Shown here in pieces: positions 51,778 to 62,400 of a DNA stretch of 64,000 bases. The stretch lies in contig CAZSYU010000013.1 of assembly GCA_964611345.1 (NCBI GenBank), positions 5,279-69,278 on the forward strand. Reading direction: 5' to 3'. Under the pieces are notes generated by a model that was not told the DNA's origin, did not search any database, and saw only the letters and a program-made list of their open reading frames with translations. Positions within the stretch are counted from its first letter, which is position 1. The number at the start of each line of letters is the position of its first letter. This DNA is from JALZVT01 sp964611345 (GTDB lineage Bacteria > Pseudomonadota > Gammaproteobacteria > Pseudomonadales > Azotimanducaceae). The position numbers were made by a program, and so were the translations under genes.

Positions 51778-52485
51778 TTAAGCTACTTCGGGTGTAAACA
51801 GATAGCCGGTACCGTGAATGGTCGAGATGATCTTGGCGTTTGCAGCTTTCTCACCAAGCTTCTTGCGGAGTTGACCGACCAAAACATCGATATAGCGATC
51901 GTCGGGAAACCACTCGCGGTTACGGATCCGGTTCATCAACTGGTCGCGGTTCATTACTTCGCCCGCCTGCTCCATAAAGGCCAGCAGGAGCTGGTATTCA
52001 CCCGCAGACAGTGTCTGCTTTTCTGCGTCTGGAGATGTGAGCTCGCGCTTGTTCAAATCCAGTGTCCAGCCATCGAAGGTTCGCAGATGATTCTTTTTGC
52101 GTTGCTTCTGCTGCAGTTGCACGCGACGAATCAGATTGCGGGAGCGGCTGAGCAGCTCGCGCGGATCGAATGGCTTTGTAACGTAGTCGTCAGCGCCAGA
52201 CTCGAGTCCCAGAATACGGTCGATCTGTTCCTGCTTTGAGGTCACAAGGATAATGCCCAGATCGGACTGAACGCGGATTTCGCGGGTCAGCGTCAGGCCA
52301 TCTTTGCCAGGTAACTTGATATCAAGCAGCACCAGGATGATGTCGGAATTTTGTACCAGGGGCAGAACGTCGTCGCCCGATCCGGTCGATGTTACCTTGA
52401 AGCCTTCTTCTTCGAAGTAGGCAACAAGCTGCTCTCGAGTGATCGGCTCGTCTTCGACTACCAGTATGTGATCTTGTTCTGACAT
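51778..52485 (-). CDS. OmpR-family response regulator, ArcA/TorR-like
   Basis: A 235-residue DNA-binding regulator. Receiver domain: acidic pair in ILVVEDEP, phosphoacceptor Asp in VLLDIKLPGKDG near residue 54, Thr/Ser in ILVTSK, and Lys in GADDYVTKPFDPREL. This last stretch and LPGKDGLTLTREIR closely resemble ArcA and TorR. The C-terminal winged helix has LSAGEYQLLLAFMEQAGEV and DVLVGQLRKKLGE, then ISTIHGTGYLF. ATG 52485 (MSEQDHIL) is preceded by GGGAA; the frame is open upstream, without homology. It is the promoter-proximal gene of an operon with the giant kinase, which is the probable phosphodonor through its Hpt domain. Confidence 0.93.
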   Translation of the reverse strand: MSEQDHILVVEDEPITREQLVAYFEEEGFKVTSTGSGDDVLPLVQNSDIILVLLDIKLPGKDGLTLTREIRVQSDLGIILVTSKQEQIDRILGLESGADDYVTKPFDPRELLSRSRNLIRRVQLQQKQRKKNHLRTFDGWTLDLNKRELTSPDAEKQTLSAGEYQLLLAFMEQAGEVMNRDQLMNRIRNREWFPDDRYIDVLVGQLRKKLGEKAANAKIISTIHGTGYLFTPEVA

Positions 52486-52620
52486 GAGTTCCCAATCCTG
52501 TTGGAACGGAGACCTGCCCAGAGCAGAGCCTCCATGAGTTTCGAGTAAGGCACCGTTTGCCTTACAATTCAATATACTAGACAAGCAGATACCCAATAGC
52601 TGCGGAGCGTTTCACACCTG

Positions 52621-52842
52621 TTGAAGATTCCTTACCAACAACTGTCCGAAACAGCGCTGGCAGGCGTGCTCGATGATTATGTACTGCGCGAAGGCACTGA
52701 TTATGGCGATTTTGCAGAAGGACGCGCGGAACACAGTCTCGAATCGAAGCGTGCAGCTGTATTACGGGCCTTGAGTGACGGCAGCGCCGAGCTCTGGTTT
52801 GACCCCGAGACCGAGAGTACAACACTGAGAATGGTCGAGTAG
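52621..52842 (+). CDS. yheU: YheU family protein (UPF0270)
   Basis: A 73-residue protein starting at TTG 52621. Similarity to YheU runs through the whole length: MKIPYQQLSETALAGVLDDY, VLREGTDYGDFAEG and ESKRAAVLRALSDGSAELWF. The family is small, cytoplasmic and of unknown function. It is divergent from the response-regulator gene with 135 bases between starts. No strong ribosome-binding site is visible, but the conserved N-terminus fixes the start. Confidence 0.85.
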   Translation: MKIPYQQLSETALAGVLDDYVLREGTDYGDFAEGRAEHSLESKRAAVLRALSDGSAELWFDPETESTTLRMVE

Positions 52843-53261
52843 CGCTGCCCCGTGGCGGTTGGGCGAATTTTTGTCGAACAATCAAACTGCCCGACTATAA
52901 ACGCATATAAATTGACTTAATTGGCCTGAATTTCGGCGCACTGCGCCGCTATTTGCAGCTTCCCTTTAACTCTGTGCGGCCAATCACGACAGTCATTTTA
53001 GAGCTTATCTAGAGTAAATCCCGTTCATAACAGGTGCTCGCACCGACGATCAGGGATTTCGTGAAACGACTCGCATGTCATCGTGACGGGCGCCGCGGTA
53101 GACCAGAATGGCTACCTGCCCGCAGTCGCGATTTTACTCAAGCACTCGGTCCGCAAGGATCAGGTCACGGCTGGCAATATGGCCAGAGATGCATTGCTGC
53201 GCGGCCAAGTGGCGCGGGCAACAGCCCAAGTGCGCCCGCCAGTTGTCTGCTCGCGCGTGTC
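52843..53261 (+). promoter_or_regulatory. 419-bp leader region before the surface-protein cluster
   Basis: No convincing gene. The first 190 bases are A+T-richer than the surroundings (AAACGCATATAAATTGACTT) and probably hold the promoter. From 53080 on the region is G+C-richer with several hairpins. One is GGGC (53088-53091) with GCCC (53118-53121) enclosing GGTAG (53097-53101) and CTACC (53112-53116). Another is GGTCC-GCAA-GGATC (53148-53161) with a GNRA loop. A third is CTGGC (53171-53175) with GCCAG (53182-53186). The frame is open through it but the translation is not protein-like. A structured 5' leader is possible; I could not match it to a known riboswitch. Confidence 0.35.
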
Positions 53262-54365
53262 ATGCATGCTTTTCTGCGAGTTGGGCTGCTCGGCGCAGCC
53301 TTGCTTGGGAGCACGCAGGCACATGCGATTGGCACCGGCGCCGGTGTCCAGGTGCCCAATTCGGTCACCATCGAATACGACCAGTCCGGAGTGACAAGGC
53401 AGGCAACTGCGAGTGCCACCTTCTTTGTGGATGAGCTGCTTGATGTGTCGCTCACAAGCAGCGACGCAAGCTCTATCGGCGTGCTTGCCGGGCAGGTTGC
53501 TGCGCTCCAGCAATACACCCTGACTAACCTTGGTAACGGCACCGAGGCGTTCCGCTTGACCGTCGACACCGCCCTGGCTGCTGATGACTTTGACGCCACG
53601 TTTAACCAGCTATTTCTGGAAACCAACGGCCAGTCTGGCTTGCAAACGGGCCCAGGTGGGGATGACATTTATGTCGCCGGCACCAACGACCCCCTGCTTA
53701 CTGCGGATGAACAGCTCACCATCTATGTCGCTGCTGATATTCCCTCTGGCCTAGCCATTGACGATGTCGCCCTGTTGTCGGTGCGTGCTATCGCCGCAAC
53801 GATTATTGCGGGGGCTGGCACGGATGATCCGCTGCAGGCCGCTTTTCCTGCAGTAGGCACCAGTTTTGCGGGTCTCGGTGATGCGGCGGGCACGGGCAGT
53901 AGCGCAGGTACTGTCAATGTCGCTAGCACGGCGAGTAGCGTCAATGTCGCTGCGATGGTAGGAGTTAGCTACGATCCCGCCACGCCGCTCTACACAGACC
54001 AGCATGATTTTCTGGTTAATGACGTTGGCCTCGCTATTACCAAAACCGCGTTTGCGGTCGCCGACCCAACCGGCGGCAGTACCGTTGTGTCTGGAAGCGT
54101 CGTTAGTTATCGCGTAGCAGTGGACATTGTGGGCGGAGGCGCCGCCCAGGAGTTGGTGATTACCGATCCGATACCCGACGAACTGCAATACGCCCCTAAC
54201 TCTCTCTCTGTTGTTGGCTTGCCCGCGGGCGAAGATGCCGATGACGACCTTGTTCCTGCCGGTGTGGACAACACCGGCATTAATGGTGAAACCGTCGAAG
54301 TTACCTTTGGCGATGTCACCGGTCCCTTGAGTCTGACCATCGAGTATCAGGCCATTGTCCAATAG
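53262..54365 (+). CDS. exported DUF11-like surface protein (cluster protein A)
   Basis: A 367-residue protein. ATG 53262 gives an immediate signal peptide, MHAFLRVGLLGAALLGSTQA followed by HA and the mature start IGTGAGVQVPNSV. The N-terminal module (GTGAGVQVPNSVTIEYDQSG, then ASATFFVDELLDVSL) recurs in the third gene of the cluster. After beta-rich segments with many Asp and Gly, a DUF11-like domain closes the protein (VVSYRVAVDIVGGGAAQELV, then ITDPIPDELQYAPNSL). The acidic, Gly/Ala/Thr-rich make-up and lack of cysteines are typical of extracellular proteins. Ends 52 bases before the next gene; likely operon. Confidence 0.75.
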   Translation: MHAFLRVGLLGAALLGSTQAHAIGTGAGVQVPNSVTIEYDQSGVTRQATASATFFVDELLDVSLTSSDASSIGVLAGQVAALQQYTLTNLGNGTEAFRLTVDTALAADDFDATFNQLFLETNGQSGLQTGPGGDDIYVAGTNDPLLTADEQLTIYVAADIPSGLAIDDVALLSVRAIAATIIAGAGTDDPLQAAFPAVGTSFAGLGDAAGTGSSAGTVNVASTASSVNVAAMVGVSYDPATPLYTDQHDFLVNDVGLAITKTAFAVADPTGGSTVVSGSVVSYRVAVDIVGGGAAQELVITDPIPDELQYAPNSLSVVGLPAGEDADDDLVPAGVDNTGINGETVEVTFGDVTGPLSLTIEYQAIVQ

Positions 54366-54417
54366 TTGTCACAAAACCCTTGTGTCAATCAACAACCACA
54401 CGAATGGAGGATTTCTC

Positions 54418-54948
54418 ATGCCTGCAAGTAAAGGCTTTCCCACACTGATCAACGCGATCTCGAGGTTTTCGAGTTTGCTCGTTGGCACTTTTGTTGTAAC
54501 GGCGGCCCTTGCGGCACCGCAAGCCATGGCTCGAGTTGAGCTGGTTAATGAAGTGCACAAGGTTGATCGCTATGTCGACGAAGAAGGTCGCGTCCAGCGC
54601 CGTCTTGTTGAACCTAATCAGGTTGTACCCGGTGACGAGCTCCGTTACTCGGTACGTTTTACCAATACCGGCGTTGAAAGCGTCGATGCGGGTTCCGTCG
54701 TTATTACTAATCCCATTCCTGGCAACACCGAGTACCTCGAAGGTACTGCCATTGGTGAAGCCGCAGACATTCTCTATTCCATCGATGCCGGTGCGCAATT
54801 TGGTAAGCCTACATCGTTGCGAATTGAGGAAAACGGTTCCGAAGCCCCAGCAAATGCAAGTGACTACACGACCATTCGCTGGGTCTATGCCCCAAGCCTT
54901 GCGCCTGGTGCAACGGGAACGGTGTCTTTCAACGTAAGGCTCAAGTAA
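54418..54948 (+). CDS. exported single-domain DUF11-like protein (cluster protein B)
   Basis: A 176-residue protein with an excellent ribosome-binding site (AATGGAGG, 7 bases before ATG 54418). The signal peptide is FSSLLVGTFVVTAALAAPQA, cleaved after AMA near residue 39. The mature part begins RVELVNEVHKVDRYVDEEGR and contains one DUF11-type repeat: VVPGDELRYSVRFTNTGVES, then ITNPIPGNTEYLEGTA and a closing strand VSFNVRLK. It is a minimal version of the domain present in its neighbours, and probably a secreted or surface-bound subunit. No anchor, lipobox or sorting signal is seen. Confidence 0.78.
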   Translation: MPASKGFPTLINAISRFSSLLVGTFVVTAALAAPQAMARVELVNEVHKVDRYVDEEGRVQRRLVEPNQVVPGDELRYSVRFTNTGVESVDAGSVVITNPIPGNTEYLEGTAIGEAADILYSIDAGAQFGKPTSLRIEENGSEAPANASDYTTIRWVYAPSLAPGATGTVSFNVRLK

Positions 54949-55005
54949 GCCCAACTTGTTAGATGTCGAGGTTCGGCCATGACGGCTGGACCATTTATGT
55001 AGATG

Positions 55006-55027
55006 CGACCCAACTCGGGTCGTTTCT
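55006..55027 (+). terminator. possible weak terminator or processing hairpin in the cluster
   Basis: CGACCC (55006-55011), loop AACTC, GGGTCG (55017-55022), followed by TTTCT. It lies 58 bases after the stop of cluster protein B and before protein C. The stem is short and the T-run poor, so partial termination or RNA processing is more likely than a full stop. Confidence 0.4.
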
Positions 55028-55060
55028 GCGTTTAGCAGTGAAGTAACGGAAGGATAAACC

Positions 55061-56419
55061 ATGCAGTACTTCAGAAAGATCGGGTCTAGCCTGATCGCCG
55101 CCTGTGCGCTGGTGGGGGTTGCCCCCGCGTATGCCGCAGGTACTGACGCCGGCACGACCGTCGTCAACAGCGTATCGCTTGAGTTCACCGTAGGTGGTGG
55201 CGCAGCGATAACCGAGACCGCGGATGCAACCTTTGTGGTTGACCAAAAGTTGGCTCTCGATGTCACGGCGACGGACACCAACTATGTTGGTATCTCGCCC
55301 GGGCAGGAATTCACCGGTGGTGGTGTTCCAGCTCTTAACTTTACGGTGGAAAACACCGGTAACTCTGAAACCTCAGTGCTGCTCGGCGTCGTCGATCAAG
55401 ACGGTACCGGTGTCACTGGATTCGCAGGTCCGCCTACAGGGCCTCTGTTCACGTCTTTTAACGAAGATGCGTTACTGGTTGCGATCGATGAAAACGCCAA
55501 CGGCTTATACGACGATGGAGTTGATACGGTTCTGCCGGTTACGTCTGGCGTGTATGACCTGGATGCTGGTCTTGCTGCTGGTGCCGGATCTCAGCTCGCA
55601 GAAGATGCGATTGTGACCATTTTGGTGGTTGCTGATGTTCCTGCGAATGCTGCGTCCGAAGAAATCGCCACTTACTCGCTGGTTGCTACTCACTATACGG
55701 GTGCACAGATTGCGGTAACCGGTGATGACAACGGTAACGATGCGCCAGGATTCACTGGAGCCACCGATATCGTTGACGATCCTGCTACTGTGCAGATTGT
55801 GTTTGCAGATGTTGGACCGTTCTCTGCAGAAGATCTTACGTTCGACTTTTCTTCCTCGATAGGTGGTACTACGGTAGACGTAGCCAGCAACGGTCAAGAC
55901 TCGGACACGAGCTCTTACGTGATCATTGCGGCTGGCGTGTTGCTCGAAAAAGTTTCGCAGATTATCTGGGATCCTGTTTCAGCCGTGCAGCATTTCGATG
56001 CTACCGGTGCGGTTTCGGGCGATTTTCCGAAATCCATTCCCGGTGCGGTTGTGATGTACGTTATTGCAGCCAAGAACATGGCGCTTGTCGGCGGTCCCGC
56101 CACAGCACTCTCGTTCTTGCGGGATAACGTTCCTCAGGCGAGCGTATTGGCGGGTAATACTTCTTCTGAAGTATTGAATTTACCTACCAGCTTCACACTC
56201 GATGTCGATCCTGGCCCGGATGTGGATAACGTTACACTGACGTTCCCGGGGTCGGTCAACGACGATGAAGTGACCGTTGTGGATTGTGATGGCACTGTGA
56301 CCTCGCAGCCCTTCGGAGCTGATCCGTTGGAAGTAGATGTCGCAGCTGCAACCCTGGGCTCTTGTGATGGTCAGGAAACAGCCTTCGTTGTCTACTTCGT
56401 TACTATTAATGACGCCTAG
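55061..56419 (+). CDS. exported DUF11-like surface protein (cluster protein C)
   Basis: A 452-residue protein with GGAAGG 8 bases before ATG 55061. Signal peptide FRKIGSSLIAACALVGVAPA ends YAA, mature start GTDAGTTVVNSVSLEFTVGG. This opening and ADATFVVDQKLALDV match cluster protein A, so the two are paralogues. Two or three beta domains follow, rich in Asp and Gly (DGDDNGNDAP-like acidic loops such as AIDENANGLYDDGVD, which resembles a calcium-binding loop). The last domain contains LEKVSQIIWDPVSAVQHFDA. The C-terminal part has two cysteines (VDCDG, GSCDG) that could form a disulfide. The giant gene starts 37 bases downstream. Confidence 0.78.
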   Translation: MQYFRKIGSSLIAACALVGVAPAYAAGTDAGTTVVNSVSLEFTVGGGAAITETADATFVVDQKLALDVTATDTNYVGISPGQEFTGGGVPALNFTVENTGNSETSVLLGVVDQDGTGVTGFAGPPTGPLFTSFNEDALLVAIDENANGLYDDGVDTVLPVTSGVYDLDAGLAAGAGSQLAEDAIVTILVVADVPANAASEEIATYSLVATHYTGAQIAVTGDDNGNDAPGFTGATDIVDDPATVQIVFADVGPFSAEDLTFDFSSSIGGTTVDVASNGQDSDTSSYVIIAAGVLLEKVSQIIWDPVSAVQHFDATGAVSGDFPKSIPGAVVMYVIAAKNMALVGGPATALSFLRDNVPQASVLAGNTSSEVLNLPTSFTLDVDPGPDVDNVTLTFPGSVNDDEVTVVDCDGTVTSQPFGADPLEVDVAAATLGSCDGQETAFVVYFVTINDA

Positions 56420-56456
56420 TGCGTAACTAGTAGTGTTGACGGACGAGAAGTACCGC

Positions 56457-59400
56457 ATGGAACGGGCGGTCGCTGCTGTGGTGGAGGTGAAAACCTCCTG
56501 CCGTGGCAGTGGCTTGCCCACTTTCGTGCGCGCTTGCGTCCGCGTTCTGGCGGTTTTTTGTCTTCTGTGGTTAACACCTGCGGCCCAGGCAATAGACCCC
56601 AATACACCGATTACGAATACGGCGACTGCCAGCTATTCGAGCGGTGGAGTCCTGGTGCAATCGAGCGCAAGTGCGACGATTGTGACCGATCCCGGTGCGG
56701 GCAACAGCCCTCCCACGGGACTTACGCTTGTGGAATATCAGGTGCCTGAAAATGGCGACGGAATCGTGGTTGGAACGCTCACAGCGCTCGACCCCGATAC
56801 TACTGATAACCACACATTTGCAGTGACCGATCCACGCTTTGTAATTGTTGGTGACAGCCTGCAACTTGCCTCTGGAACTGCGTTTGATTTTGAGTCAGAT
56901 GCCCCGGTTGATCTCGATGTAACGGTTACGGATGACGCCGGTGAGAGTGTGGTTATTCCGATTACGGTGCTCATTGTCGATGTCAACGAGGCGCCTGACA
57001 GTATTGATCTTGTGGGCAGCACAGTTCCGCCGGCAACCCCCGGCGCGACCATTGGGCTGCTTAGCGTTACCGATCCCGATATGGGTGACGCTCACAGTTA
57101 TAGCGTCGACGACAACCGTTTTATTGTGGTCGATAACGAGTTGCGACTCGCACCTGGTCAACAGGTGCCCCCCGGACCGCCGATTGTGTTGCTGATCACC
57201 GCAACCGATAGTGGTGGGCTTACCATTACGACACCTTTTACCTTGCAGATTGGCCCGACGACACCTGTTGGCGGCGCTGCGACTATTGATTTCTTCACGC
57301 TGGATCTTGTCAGTGGCTCACCCCAGGTTGTGCCGTTGGCCTCGTGCAGCGACACGGGTTCGACCGCGGGCAACTTCGCGGCGACTCCCTCCACGCTGCA
57401 GGCGGATGGCAGCGTTCTGAATTTTCCACTGAACACTAGTGTTAGCGGCACGGAAGTCTATCGCGCCGGAAGCACGGCGTTCTTCCGGGTTTTGGATGGA
57501 CGCGCGAACACCGATCCCACAGCCGTTGACACGCTCTTCGTACAACTTGACGGTAGTAGTGGCGATCAAGAGACCATCGCCATAGCTGAAACCGGTATCG
57601 ACACGGGTGAATTCTTTGGCTACGTGCAAACGGTTGCCACTGCCTCGTTACCAGGCAACTGCGAACTGTTTGTTGCTGAGAATGAGCGCCTTGTGGCGAC
57701 TTACACCAGTGTTCTTGATGGCGCCGTTTCCGCCACCACTGCGGCGGTGGTTAACCCGCGGTCGCGAGTTTTTGATGCGGCCAGCGGTGTTCTCGTAAAT
57801 GGTGCAGGCATCACATTGATAGACGCCAGTACCGGTGCTCCCGCAATCGTGTTCGGTGACGACGGTGTTAGTAGTTTCCCATCGACCATTGTGAGTGGGC
57901 AGGCTGTTACTGATACGTCTGGCACGCTTTACTCTTTTGGCTCGGGAGAGTTTCGCTTTCCGGTAGTAGCGCCTGGCAGTTACCGTTACGAGATCACGCC
58001 GCCCGGCCGCTATGTTTTTCCTTCAGCAGTCGGCGATGCTGCTCTACAATTGCTGCCTGGAGCTCCCTTCAGTCTTGACGCGGGTTCGCGTGGTGCTGAT
58101 CTGAGCGTGCGAACCGAAGGCGTATTTGTTGCGGACGTACCTCTCGATCTTGAGTTATTGCCGCCATCGCCCGCTACTGGGCGCTTGCACCGTGGCACGC
58201 CTGGTCAACCTGGTGACTTGGTAGTTGCCCAACCTGTCGGGGCTTGCGTTGTCAATGGTGCCCAGATACCGGCCGGTGTTGCGCTCGATGGCTCGGGTAA
58301 TCCGCTGCCTACGGTAGATTTAGATCTGACGCAAAACTCGCTGTTTAGTGCGGGAGAGGCGCTATTTGTAGAAATCGCTGATGCAGATCAGGACATCGAC
58401 CCTGGTTTTCGCGACAGCGTTCAAGTGACTTTAACCGGTGCGAACGGTTCCGATACTGAAACCATCTTGCTAACAGAGACAGAGGTTGCGAGTGGTGTAT
58501 TTGTTGGCTACATCACAAGCACTGATGGGCCACCTGTGTCTGGTGATTGTGCGATCGCAAGCGCTAGTGGTGCTGAGATACAGTTCGGCTACGTTGACCC
58601 CGACGATCCTGACGATTCTTTGACGCTTATTGGATCTCTGGATTTCTCCGGGGTGGTGTTCAACTCGGTGGATGGTTCGCCAGTTGATGGTGCGCTGATC
58701 AAGCTGATAGACACAGCCACTGGATTACCTGCCACGGTGTTTGCGACCGATGGAGTTACTGGTTTTCCGGCCACAGTTACCAGCGGCGGTAGTGTTACCG
58801 ATGCGGCCGGCAACGTTACTGCATTTGCAACGGGACAGTTCTCGTTCCCGCGGGTTGCTCCTGGCACCTATCAATTGCAGATTGAACCGCCAACAGGACT
58901 GGGATTTCCTTCCGAAGCTTCAGATGACGAGCTGGCGCTGTTCTTCACTGGCCCTTATGAGCGAGGTGAAGTGTTTAGCATTGCGACTGCCCGTTCTGTC
59001 GGCGGCGTCGTACCACTTGATGTGCTTGATGCGCAGGTGTTTGTGGAAAAAATAGCAAGTCGAGATACTGTGGCAGTGGGCGACGTAGTCGCTTATCGAC
59101 TCAACATTAGTAACCCCGCTAGCGGTACTCTCACGGAACTGGTGTTGAACGACCAATTGCCGCCAGGCTTTCGATTGGTTGCAGACTCTCTACGATTCGA
59201 TGGTGTCGCTCCGAGTGTTTCTCCGGTGCGCTTCGACGCGACAGGACGTTCACTTGAGATCGCGCTACCTGACATCGCCGCGCTTGGCGTGCTTAACGTT
59301 AGCTACGTTGTAGAAGTCACGCCAGGTACTGAGGAAGGGCGAGCGGTAAACAACGCGTGGGTCTCCGGACAAGGCGTTGCATCAAGTAACCGTGCTCAGG

Positions 59401-62400
59401 CGATTGTGTTTGTGCAGGACGATTTACTCCGCAATAACGGAACGATCATTGGTGAGGTATTGGTAGGTCCGTGTAACGAACCTGGAGCGCCGGTGGCAGG
59501 AGTACGTATCTTGCTTGAAGATGGCACCTTTGTGCTCACCGATGAGCAAGGGCGCTATCATGTTGAAGGTTTGCAGCCTGGTGCTCACGTTGTCCAGATG
59601 GAAGTGTCCACGCTGCCCCGCGATCTCGAACCGCTGGCCTGTGAAAGTAATAATCGCTTTGGTGAATCAGCGACATCGCAGTTTGTAGAGTTGCAAGGTG
59701 GATCCTTATGGCGAGCGGACTTCCGCGTGCATGCGCCGGATGTTGCGCGTGGTCCAATGCAAGGCAGGCTGCTGGCGCGTTACAAAGCTGGTGAAATGCA
59801 GTTCAGGTATTTGTTGCAGGGTGATGCACCGCAGCCACTAACCGGGTTTAGACTGGAAGTCATATTCCCTCCCGGGCTTGAATACAATCGTGGCGGCGCT
59901 ACTTTTGGCGGCAGGCCAGTAGAATCTCATGGACCAGACAAAGATGGTCTTGTGTTCTTTGATCTCGATTTGCCAGATGGCAAATTCTCAGATCAGGTTA
60001 CTTTCAGCGCGCGCGTAGCCGGACCCGATCAACGCTACAGTACTCGTGCGTCCGCACGCTTTCGAATGAACGATTACTCGCACCGATTGCCCCAGGTAAC
60101 GGCGAGTGTAAATACCGCAGCGCCCAGTTCGTTGAATGTTACCGCGTTGAGTAGCTCTACCGAGAGCGACGAACGTGGAATTGTATGGCAGGAATCAGAA
60201 GAGGTGCTCACGACAGAAGAGCGAGCGGCACGGCGTAAGGCAGCTGGATTGCCATCGCAAAGCAGCGTATCGAAGGAGCCCCAAAACGCAACTATCAAGG
60301 ATGAGGAATCCGTAGTAGTGATGCGTGTGCAGGAGCCTGGTAGTGGTGCGGTTATTACAGCGAGCGATGTGGCTGTGGTGCATTTAGCGGCAGAACGGAC
60401 TGTGCACAGTCCGGTCCCTGATTTTCTGCCTGACGTTGTGCCCGATCCGCGGCCGGAGTTTGATGCCGACTGGTTGGCGAATCAGAATGACGCCCCAGAG
60501 TTTGTCTGGCCGCTGGCCAACTCAAACCCAGCCAACCCAGCCATTTCGGTTGCCGTGAAGCACCGCATTGGTTGGCGTCCGAATCTGCTGGTAAACGGCG
60601 ATCTGGTTGATCCACTCACATTTGACAGCGTTACGGTGCACCGCGGAAACGGTAACGCGGTTACTTTGTGGAAAAACGTAGTGGTTGATGATGGCCGCAA
60701 CGTTTTGTCTGCTCAGTTTGAAACTGCGGACGAAATTGCTGTTGAGCCGATTACCAGGGTGGTGTGGTTGTCTGGGGTTCCAGTTCGCGCCGAACTCTCT
60801 GTTGCCTCTTCTAACCTCATTGCAGATGGCATTACGCCTCCAATACTCGCTGTGCGCCTCTTTGACCGCGAGGGTCGTCCGGCGCGTCCGGGTATGACCG
60901 GCGAATACAATCTGTCAGCGCCCTATCGCGCGTTGGAAGAAAATAAGGCGCTGGCGCAGCTGTCGGAGAGTTCGCGACAAGGTTTGCAGCGCTACATTGT
61001 GCGGAACGATGGCGTTGCCTATATTTCACTGGAACCCACTACCATTGCTGGCGAAGTGCAGATGTTCTTCGCGTTTGACCGCAATCGACAACGCAACATT
61101 CGAGCCAGACTCAAGCCTGTGGCCCGTGAATGGGTGCTGGTTGGTTTAGCGGAAGGTACGGTCGGCTACGAAACGCTGGCACCTCATACCCAACCGATTG
61201 ATGGCGATGTGCCAGATGATGTGGTGACCGACGGCCGTATTTCTTTTTATGCGAAGGGACAAATTCGTGGCGAATGGCTGCTGACGCTTGGCTACGACAG
61301 CGATCGTTCTGATGACCTGACTTTCCGGCAGCAGATTGATCCAAATCGGTTCTACACACTGTACGGTGACGGTGCCGAACAGGCTTTTGACAATGACACC
61401 TCTCGTCAGCTCTACGTAAAGCTCGAACGCGATGTAGCTGCGCTGTTATTGGGCGATTTTGATACAGAGATGAGCAGGGGCGAGCTGACCCGCTACTCGC
61501 GACGCTTGAACGGCATCAAGGCCGACTACTATCAGGGGAACTGGAAGGCGAGCGCCTTTGGTGCCAACACTGATCAGGGCTTTTTGCTGGATACGATTGC
61601 CGGTGATGGCACCTCTGGGGTCTATCGTTTGAGTCGTGGCGGTTTGGTGCGCAACGCGGAGCGAGTGCGCATCGTAGTACGCGATCGGTTTGCGATCGAT
61701 CAGGTACTCAACACGATAAACCTCACGCGCTTCGTCGATTACAGCATCGACTACAACGCCGGTACCCTGATATTCAGGCGTCCGATTGAGAGTCAGGACC
61801 AGGAGTTTAATCCACAGTTTATCGAAGTCGAGTATGAGATAGATGGCCGGCAGGACGAGATCGTTGCTGGCACTCGAGTGGCGTATGCGCCCGGTCTTGC
61901 GAACAACGAAATTGGCGTGAGTTACGTTGATGATTCTACGCCGGGAATAGGCGGCAGCCTGCTGGGGCTGGATGCACAATGGGAGCTGAACGAACGTAAC
62001 CGTCTGGAAGTTGAGGCCGTTACAACCGACTCCGAATTGTTGGGCAAAGGCGAGGCTTACCGGGCACAGCTAATGCACGAGTCAGAGCGTGTGGCGGGAC
62101 GAGTTTTTTACCGACAACAAGACGCGAACTTTGGGTTAGGTCAGCAATCAGCGTTAACTTCAGGTCTGCGACGCTTCGGTGTCGATGGTGAGTTGCGGAT
62201 TCGAAATGATTTAACGGTGCGGGCAGAAGTCTCGCGGCAAGAAGACCTGGGCACTGGCGGCGAGCGCGACCTGTATGGCGTAGAAGCGCGTTATCGATTG
62301 AACACTACGGAGCTGTTGTTAGGCGCGCGCAAGGTTGACGAAGTGGCGGCGCAGGGTTTCGAACGTAACTCCAATCAGTTATTGGCGGCTGTAACCCAGC

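Noticed and set aside
53041..53190. Cyclic-di-GMP-I riboswitch
   Set aside because: A GNRA hairpin and a GGTAG/CTACC stem are present, but the conserved GCAAA-type core and tetraloop receptor cannot be placed.
53034..53261. N-terminal extension of cluster protein A (about 76 residues)
   Set aside because: The translation is Arg/Pro-rich and unlike a protein start, while ATG 53262 leads straight into a signal peptide; the DNA looks like a structured leader.
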